Source: Eriocheir sinensis (lineage: Eukaryota; Arthropoda; Malacostraca; Decapoda; Varunidae). Taken from it: a stretch of 64,000 bases of DNA. The stretch lies in the NCBI RefSeq assembly GCF_024679095.1, contig NW_026110552.1, forward strand, positions 124,001 through 188,000, read 5' to 3'. The notes beneath the pieces were generated by a model. That model saw only the letters and a program-made list of their open reading frames with translations, was not told where the DNA came from and did no database searches. The position numbers and the translations under genes are program-made. Below, piece by piece: positions 47,628 to 64,000 of the stretch. Position 1 is the first letter of the stretch, and every line of letters begins with the position of its first letter.

Positions 47628-47896
47628 TAGAATAATGTAAATCGTATCAAAATAAGTACACAGAATATCAATAAAATAATTTAAATTTGTATGAAAATAA
47701 AGATGCAAAATACCCATAAGATAAGCATATTTTTTAAATACATATACAAAATACACATAGAATAATTAAATTTGTATTAAAATTAATATACATAATGCAC
47801 ACATACAAAAGGTAAATTGTATTGAAAAAAACATAAATACAAATAAAACAGTATAAATTTGTTTCAAAATATATATGAATACACATAAAATAACGT
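47628..47896 (-). repeat. Satellite block 38, short inverted segment
   Basis: About six minus units equivalent to 41700-41960 and 63845-64000 but with more single-base losses. It ends at AAAATAACGTGTATATTG. Confidence 0.85.
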
Positions 47897-49715
<1,819 letters not shown>

Positions 49716-51463
49716 AAATACAATTGTACAAAATAAAATAAATAAATTTGTATTAAATATATATACAAAATACATAAAATAAATAAATTTATCAAAATAT
49801 TTTAACATACGCATATAAATAACGTAAATTCATTTTAATAAAATATGAAATACACATTAAATATAAAAATATAATAATATTGTAAAATATATAAATATAC
49901 AAAATAATTAAATAATGTAAATATGTTTAAAAAATATATATACAAAAAACAAATAGAATAATGTGAAATCGTATAAAAATAAATACACCGAATATTAATA
50001 AAATAATGTAAATTTGTATGAAAATAAAGATGCAAAATTCCCATCAAATAGCGCATTCTTATAAAAATATATATACCAAAATACACAAAAAATATTTAAA
50101 TTTGTATTGAAGTAAATATACAAAATGCACATACAATAAGGTAAACTTGTATTGAAAGAGATATGCAAAAATACATATAAAACAATGTAAATTTGTTTCA
50201 AAATATATACGAATACACATAAAATAACGTAGATTTCTATAAAAATATATATACAAAATACACATAAATTAAGTAGATACGTATAAAAATAGATATACAA
50301 AATACACATAGAATAATGTAAAAATGTTTCAAAAAAAAATAAACAGAATATAAATAAAATAATGTAAATTTGTATGAAAATAAAAATGCAAAATACCCAT
50401 AAAATAAAGCACATTTTTATAAAAATACATATACAAAAATACACATAGCATCATTAAATTTGTATTAAAATTAATATACAAAATGCATATACAATAAGGT
50501 AAATTTGTATTGAAAAATACTCATAAATCAACGTAGATTTCTATAGAAATATATATACAAAATACACATCAAATGATGTAAACACGTATAAAAATATATA
50601 TATAAAATACACATTAAATAATGTAAATTCGCGTCAAAATAAATAAACAAAATATCAATAAAAGAATGTGTATTTGTATAAAAATAGATATACAATATAC
50701 ACATAAAATCACCTAAATTTGTATAAAACTATATACAAAAATACACAAAAATAATTTTAATTTGTATGAAAATAAATATACAAAATACACATAAAATTAG
50801 GTAAATTTGTATTGAAATACATTTACAAAATACACATAAAATTTGAATGAAAATATATAAACAAATACACTTAAAATAACGTAAATTTGTATAAAATATA
50901 TATAAAAAATACACATTAAATAATGTAAATATGTATAAAAAAATATATACAAAACACAAATAGAATAATATAAAATCGTATCAAAATAAATACACAGAAT
51001 ATTAATAAAATAATGTAAAATTGTATGAAAATTAAGATGCAAAATACCCATAAAATAACGCATTTTTTATAAAATATTTATACCAAGACACACATAAAAT
51101 ATTTGAATTTGTATAAATAATATACAAAATGCACATACAATGAGGTAAATTTGTATTGAAATAGATATGCAAAATACATATAAAACCATGTAAATTTTTT
51201 TCAAAATATATATACGAATACACATAAAATAACGTAGATTTCTATGAATAAATATACAAAATATACACATAAAATGAAGTAAATACATAATAAAAAAGGT
51301 ATACAAAATAATAAATCATATTAAAATAAATAAATAAATACTTATAAAGAATGTGTATTGTATAAATATACAAAATACAAATAAAATAACGTAAATTTAT
51401 ATAAAACTATATGTAACAATACACAAAGTAATTAATTTGTTTGTGTGAATATACAAAATACAT
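49716..51463 (-). repeat. Satellite block 40, inverted
   Basis: Minus units. 49720-49950 is degenerate. 49990-51310 is a clean mirror of 43188-44530 and at the same time a direct copy of 21640-22900. It ends with AAAATACATGTGTATTTTG. Confidence 0.9.
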
Positions 51464-52829
51464 GTGTATTTTGTATATTTATTTTCATACAAATTGAAAT
51501 TATTTTGTTTATTTTTTATATATTTTCAAACAAATTTTCGTTTTATGTATTTTGTATATTTATATATATTATTCTACATATACTTTCTTTTATCTGAATT
51601 TTGTTTATTGAATTTGAAACGAATTTACCTTATTTTGTATATCTATTTTCATACAAATTAAAATACTTCTGTGTATTTTTGTATATAGTTTTATATAAAT
51701 TTACGTTATTTTATGTGTATTTTGTATATTTATATTTATACAAATACACATTCTTTTATTGGTATTTTGTATATTTATTTTGATACGAATTTACATTATT
51801 TTATGTGTATTTTGTATACATTTTTTATACGAATTTACTTCATTTTATGTGTATTTTGTATATATATTTTTATAGAAATCTACGTTATTTTATGTGTATT
51901 CGTATATATATTTTGAAACAAATTTACATTGTTTTATATGTATTTTGCATATTTATCTCAATACAAATTTACCTTATTGTATGTGTTTTTTATATATTTA
52001 TTTTAATTCAAATTTAATTTTTTTATATGTATTTTGGTATATATATTTTTATAAATAAAAAGAAAAAAGCGTTATTTTATGGGTATTTTGCCTCTTTATT
52101 TTCATACAAATATACATTATTTTATTAATATTCTGTGTATTTATTTTGATACGATTTTACATTATTCTATTTGTGTTTTGTATATATTTTTTTATACAAA
52201 TTTACGTTATTTTAAGTGTATTTGTCTATGTCTTTTCATTCAAATTTACATTATTTTATGTGTATTTTGTATATGTATTTCAATACAAATCTACCTAATT
52301 TAAAGTGTATTTTATATTTATTTTCATACAAATTAAATATTTTGTGTATTTTAGTATATAGTTTGATACAAATTTAGGTTATTTTATGTGTATTTTGTAT
52401 ATATATTTTAATAAATATAAAAATTCTTTTATTTATATTTTTTTTATTTATTTGACGCGAGCTACAGTATTTAATGTGTATTTGTATATATTTTTATACG
52501 TATTTACATTATTCATGTATTTGTATATATATTCCTTTAGAAATCAAAGTTATTTTAGGTGTATTCGTATATATATTTTGAAACAAATTTACACTGTTTT
52601 ATGTGTATTTTGCGTTTTTTTTTCAATACAAACTTACCTTATTGTAAGTGCATTTTGTATATTAATTTTAACACATATTTAATTATTCTATGTGTTTTTT
52701 GTATATGTATTTAAAAAAAATATATGCTTTATTTTATAGGTATTTTGCATCTTTATTTTCATACAAATTAAAACTATTTCATTGATATTCTGTGTACTTA
52801 TTTTGATACGATTTTACATTATTCTATGT
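51464..52829 (+). repeat. Satellite block 41, T-rich on +
   Basis: Plus units: direct copy of 25931-27272 and mirror of 41688-43049. It retains full-length versions of several units shortened in the 25.9-27.3 kb copy, so it is probably closer to the ancestral form. Confidence 0.9.
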
Positions 52830-56249
<3,420 letters not shown>

Positions 56250-56375
56250 TTTTGTATATCTATTTTATACAAATGTACGTTATTTTATGTGAATTTGTTT
56301 TCATTTCATACAAATTTACATTATTTTATGTGTATTTTGTACATGTATTTAAATACAAATTTAACTAATTACATA
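56250..56375 (+). repeat. Satellite block 45, three-unit + segment
   Basis: About 126 bp of + units, mirror of the 37902-38030 minus segment, with both junction sequences conserved. It contains the CATACAAATGTACGTTATT and TTTGTTTTCATTTCATAC variants also seen at 690-720 and 3410-3450. Confidence 0.88.
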
Positions 56376-57465
56376 TTTTTATAAAAATACATATACAAAA
56401 ATACACTTAGATTAATCAAATTTGTATTAAAGTTAATATACAAAATACACATACAATAAGTTAAATTTGTATTGAAAAAATATTCAAAATACACATAAAA
56501 CAATGTAAATTTGTTTCAAAATATATATACGAATACACATAAAATAACGCAGATTTCTATAGAAATTTATATACAAAATACACTTGAAATAATGTAAATA
56601 CGTATTAAAATATATATACAAAATACACATTAAATAATGTTAATTCGTGTCAAAATAAATAAACAAAATATCATGAAAAGAATGTGTATTTGTATGAAAA
56701 TAGATATACAAAATACACATAAAATAACCTAAATTTGTATAAAACTATAAACAAAAATACACAAAAATAATTTAAACTTGTATGAAAATAAATTTACAAA
56801 AAAACATATATAATTAGGTAAATTTGTATTGAAATACATATACAAAATACACATAAAATAATGTAAATTTGAATGAAAATATATAAACATATAGACTTAA
56901 AATAACGTAAATTTGTATCAAATATATATACATAAAACACATTAAATAATGTAAATATGTATAAAAAAAATATATACAAAACACAAATAAAATAATGTAA
57001 AATCGTATCACAATAAATACAGAAAACATTAATAAAATAATGTAAATTTGTATGAAAATTAAGATGCAAAATACCCATAAAATAACGCATTTTTTATAAA
57101 AAATATATATACGAAAAAACATAAAATATTTGATTTTGTATTAAAATAAATAGATATACAAAATACACATAAAATAAGCTAAATTTGAATTGAAATATAT
57201 ATACAAAATGCATAAAATAATGTAACTTTGTATCAAAATACCTATACAAATACACATATAATAACGTAAATTTGTATAAAAATATATAAACAAAATACAC
57301 ATTAAATAATGTAAATACGTATAAAAAAATGTAAAAAATACACAAATAATCATGTAATTCGTATCAAAATAAATAGACAAAATACCAATAAAATAATGTA
57401 AATTTCTATGAGAAAACATATACAAAATACACATAAATAACGCAAATATCAATAAAAATATATAA
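56376..57465 (-). repeat. Satellite block 46, inverted
   Basis: Minus units, mirror of 36839-37901. It ends in the small palindrome ATAAAAATATATAATATAAT near 57450-57480, the counterpart of 36819-36850. Confidence 0.9.
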
Positions 57466-59388
57466 TATAATATATTTTTATACATATTTAAAATATTTAA
57501 TTTATATTTTGTATATATATATTTTAACCAAATTTACGTGATTTTATATGTATTTGTTTATATATTTTCATACAAATTTACATTATTTTATGTGAGTTTT
57601 GTATATGTATTTCAATACAAATTTGCCTAACTTTATGTGTATTTTGCATATCTATTTTCAAACAAATTTAAATTATTTTTGTGTATTTTTGTATATATTT
57701 TTATACAAATTCTAGTTATTTTATTTGTTTTTTGTATATATATTTTCCTACAAATATACATTCTTATATTGGAATTTTGTGTATTTAATTTTTTACGAAT
57801 TTACATTATTTTATGTGCATTTTGTATATATATTTTTCTACGTATTTAAACTATTTTATGTGTATTTTATATATACATTTTCAAAAAAATTTACGTTATT
57901 TTATTGTGTGTATTCGTATATATTTTGAAACATTTTATACAAATTCATGTCATTTTATGTGTATTTGTATATATATTTTCATACAAATTTATATCATTTT
58001 ATGTGTATTCTTACATATATTTTATTACAAATTTACCTTATTTTATGTTTATTTTGTATATTTATTTCATTCAATTTTAAATTATTTAATGTGTATATTT
58101 GTATTTGTATTTAGGTTATTTTATGTGTGTTTTCTATATATATTTTCATCCAAAATTACATTATTGTATTGTTATTTTCTTAATTTAACTCGATACGAAT
58201 TTAGATTATTTCATAGGTATTTTGTATACATATTTTTATACTCATTTACATTATCTAATGTGTTTTGTATATATTTTTTTATGCAAACTAATTTTATGTG
58301 CATTTTTGTACATATATTTTTATAGAAACTTAAAACGTTATTTTATGTGTATTTTGTATATGTTTTCTCATACAAATTTACATTATTTAATTAGTTTTTT
58401 GTTTCTTTATTTTGATACGAATGACTTGATTATTGGTGCATTTTGTAAATATTTTTTTATACGTATTTACATTACTTAATGTATATTTTTTTTATATATT
58501 TTTTTTACAAATTTACGTTATTATATGTGTATTTGTTAAAAATATTTTGGAACGAATTTACTTTATTTTATGTATTTTGTATATATATTTCAATTCAAAT
58601 TTAGCTTATTTTGTGTGTATTTTGTACATCTATTTTCATGCAAATTTAATTACTTCTGTGTATTTTTGTATATAGTTTTATACAAATTTACGTTATTTTA
58701 CGTGCATTTTGTATATTTATATTTATACAAATACACATTCTCTTATTGGTATTTTGTTTATTTCTATTTATACGAATTTACATTATTTTATGTGTATTTT
58801 GTATACATTTTTGATTCGTATTTACTTAATTTTATTAGTATTTTGTATATATATATTTATAGAAATCTATGTTATTTTATGTGTATTCGTATATATATTT
58901 TGAAACAAATTTACATTGTTTTATGTTTTTTGCATATCTATTTCAATACAAATTTACCTTATTGTATGTGCATTTTGTATATTTATTTTAATACAAATTC
59001 AAATATTTTATGTGTATTTTGGTATATATAATTTTATAAAAAATGCGTTATTTTATAGTTATTTTGCATCTTAGTTTTCATACAAATGTACATTATTTTA
59101 TTAATATTCTGTGTATATATTTTGATACGATTTTATACTATACTATTTGTGTTTTGTATATATTTTTTTATACATATTTTCATTATTTAATGTGTATTTT
59201 TTATATATATTTTATACAAATTAACGTCATTTTAAGTGTATTTGTTTATATAATCTCATTCAAATTTACATTATTTTAAGTGTATTTTGTAAATGTATTT
59301 CAATACAAATTTACCTAATTTTATGTGTATTTTGTATACTATTTTCATACAAATTTAAATTATTTTTGTGTTTTTTTGTATATACATA
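57466..59388 (+). repeat. Satellite block 47, T-rich on +
   Basis: Plus units, right outer arm of the large inverted repeat (mirror of about 35.0-36.8 kb). 57900-58330 is also a close direct relative of 18900-19350. It ends at TACATATAGAGTAAATTTC. Confidence 0.9.
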
Positions 59389-60885
<1,497 letters not shown>

Positions 60886-61731
60886 TACTCATACAAATTT
60901 ATATTATTTTATTGGTATTTTGTTTATTTATTTTGATACGAATTACATGATTATGTGTATTTTGTACATATTTTTTTATACGTATTTACATTATTTAATG
61001 TGTATTTTGTTTATATATTTTCATACAAATTTACGTTATAATATGTGTATTTGTATAAATATTTTGATACAAATTTACTTTATTTCATGTATTTTGTATA
61101 TATATTTCAACTCAAATTTAGCTTATTTTGTGTGTATTTTGTATATATTTTCATACAAATTTAATTACTTCTGTGCATTTTTGTATATAGTTTTATATAA
61201 ATTTACGTTATTTTATGTGTATTTTGTATATTTATATTTATACAAATACACATTCTTTTATTGCTATTTTGTTTATTTATTTTGATACGAATTTACATTA
61301 TTTTATGTGTATTTTGTATACATTTTTTATACGTATTTACTTCATTTTATATGTATTTTATATATATTTTTATAGAAATCTACGTTATTATATGTGTATT
61401 CGTATATATATTTTGAAACAAATTTACATTGTTTTATATGTATTTTGCATATCTATTTCAATACAAATTTACCTTATTGTAAGTGTTTTTTGTATATTTA
61501 TTTTAATACAAATTAATTTTTTTATGTGTATTTTTGTATATATATTTTATAAAAAAAATGCGTTTTTTTATGGGTATTTTGCTTCTTTATTTTCATACAA
61601 ATTTACATTATTTTATTAATATTCTGTGTATTTATTTTGATACGATTTTACATTATTCTATTTGTGTTTTGTACATATTTTTTTATACAAATTTACGTTA
61701 TTTTAAGTGTATTTGTTTATGTATTTTCATA
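60886..61731 (+). repeat. Satellite block 49, T-rich on +
   Basis: Plus units collinear with 10863-11710 (offset about 50.03 kb). It is cut at ATGTATTTTCATAAAAAATA, where the 11.7 kb copy instead continues in + orientation. Confidence 0.9.
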
Positions 61732-62250
61732 AAAAATATGTACAAAATACACATATAATCATTTAATTCGTATCAAACTAAATAAACAAAATATCAATAA
61801 AATAATGTAAATTTGTATGAGAAAACATATACAAATACATATAAAATAACGCTAATTTCTATAAAAATATATGTCCAAAAATGAGCGTAAAATAAAGTAA
61901 CTATGGATAAAAATATATATACAAAACACACATTAAATAATGTAAATGCGTACATAAAATAACCTAAATTTGTATAAAACTATATACAAAAATACACAAA
62001 AATAATTTAAATTTGTATGAAAAGAAATATAGAAAATACACATAAAATTAGGTTAATTTGTTTTGAAATATATTTACAAAATACACATAAAATAATGTAA
62101 ATTTGAAAGAAAATATATAAACAAATACACATATAATAACGTAAATTTCTATGAAATATATATACAAAATACACATTAAATAATGTAAATATGTATAAAA
62201 AAATATATACAAAACACAAATAGAATAATGTAAAATCGTATCAAAATTTT
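61732..62250 (-). repeat. Satellite block 50, inverted
   Basis: Minus units, direct copy of 39789-40310 and of 4960-5462. Here the left neighbour is a plain + unit, whereas at 39.79 kb it is the 116-bp TA tract. Confidence 0.9.
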
Positions 62251-63838
<1,588 letters not shown>

Positions 63839-64000
63839 AGAATAATGTAAAATCGTATCAAAATAAGTACACAGAATATCAATAAAATAGTTTAAATTTG
63901 TATGAAAATAAAGATGCAAAATACCTATAAAATAAAGCATTTTTTTTTAAATACATATACAAAAATACAAATAGAATAATTAAATATGTGTTAAAATTAA
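63839..64000 (-). repeat. Satellite block 52, inverted, runs off the right edge
   Basis: About four minus units equivalent to 41690-41850. The array continues beyond the window. Confidence 0.9.

Overview
This window holds no recognisable gene. Essentially all 64 kb is one extremely AT-rich, low-complexity satellite or minisatellite array. The basic unit is about 45 bp, so roughly 1,400 copies fit in the window. On its T-rich strand the unit reads as an ATTTTATGTGTATTTTG part, a TATATATA-rich middle and a CATACAAATTTAC end. I see no rRNA, tRNA, CRISPR array, transposon coding region or unique-sequence stretch over about 100 bp. The organism cannot be named from this sequence. A long satellite array, (TA)n tracts of 98-293 bp and large segmental duplications and inversions fit a eukaryotic nuclear genome (heterochromatic, centromeric, subtelomeric or intergenic) far better than a bacterium or phage.

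All three frames of the T-rich strand of the 45-bp unit are free of stops, and 45 is a multiple of 3. That produces hundreds of chance open frames encoding reiterated 15-residue peptides such as [15 protein letters not shown] and its frame-shifted versions. They slip between frames wherever a 1-2 base indel occurs, start and stop at random variants and simply follow array orientation. I therefore annotate no CDS.

Layout: the array flips orientation about 51 times, giving 52 blocks of about 70 bp to 3.9 kb. Block strand here means the strand carrying the T-rich unit. The switch points are not random. A small set of junction sequences recurs in both orientations, so the inversions happened first and were then copied inside larger duplicated segments. 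Within blocks, variant units occur in a fixed order and form a higher-order repeat of about 530 or 670 bp, marked by CATTCTTTTATTG.

Large-scale structure: (i) an inverted repeat pairs 1-4915 with about 12780-17735; (ii) a much larger inverted repeat pairs about 34.9-44.5 kb with 50.0-59.3 kb, centred near 47.2 kb; (iii) a third inverted pair joins about 9.2-11.7 kb and 32.6-35.3 kb; (iv) several direct duplications lie at offsets of about 3.2, 4.2, 4.5, 5.5, 21.9 and 25.5-28.6 kb; (v) a foldback unit of about 1.5 kb is tandemly repeated at 22.96-25.93 kb, where the paralogous locus at 51.46 kb lacks those extra copies.

Nine (TA)n loci, ten tracts in all because one is split, are embedded in the array. 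They occur at only three homologous kinds of site, so they also travelled with the duplications. One paralogue keeps a short unexpanded form. Coordinates of block edges were read by eye and are good to about 10-20 bp. Copy relationships come from shared rare variants and collinear order, not from a computed alignment.
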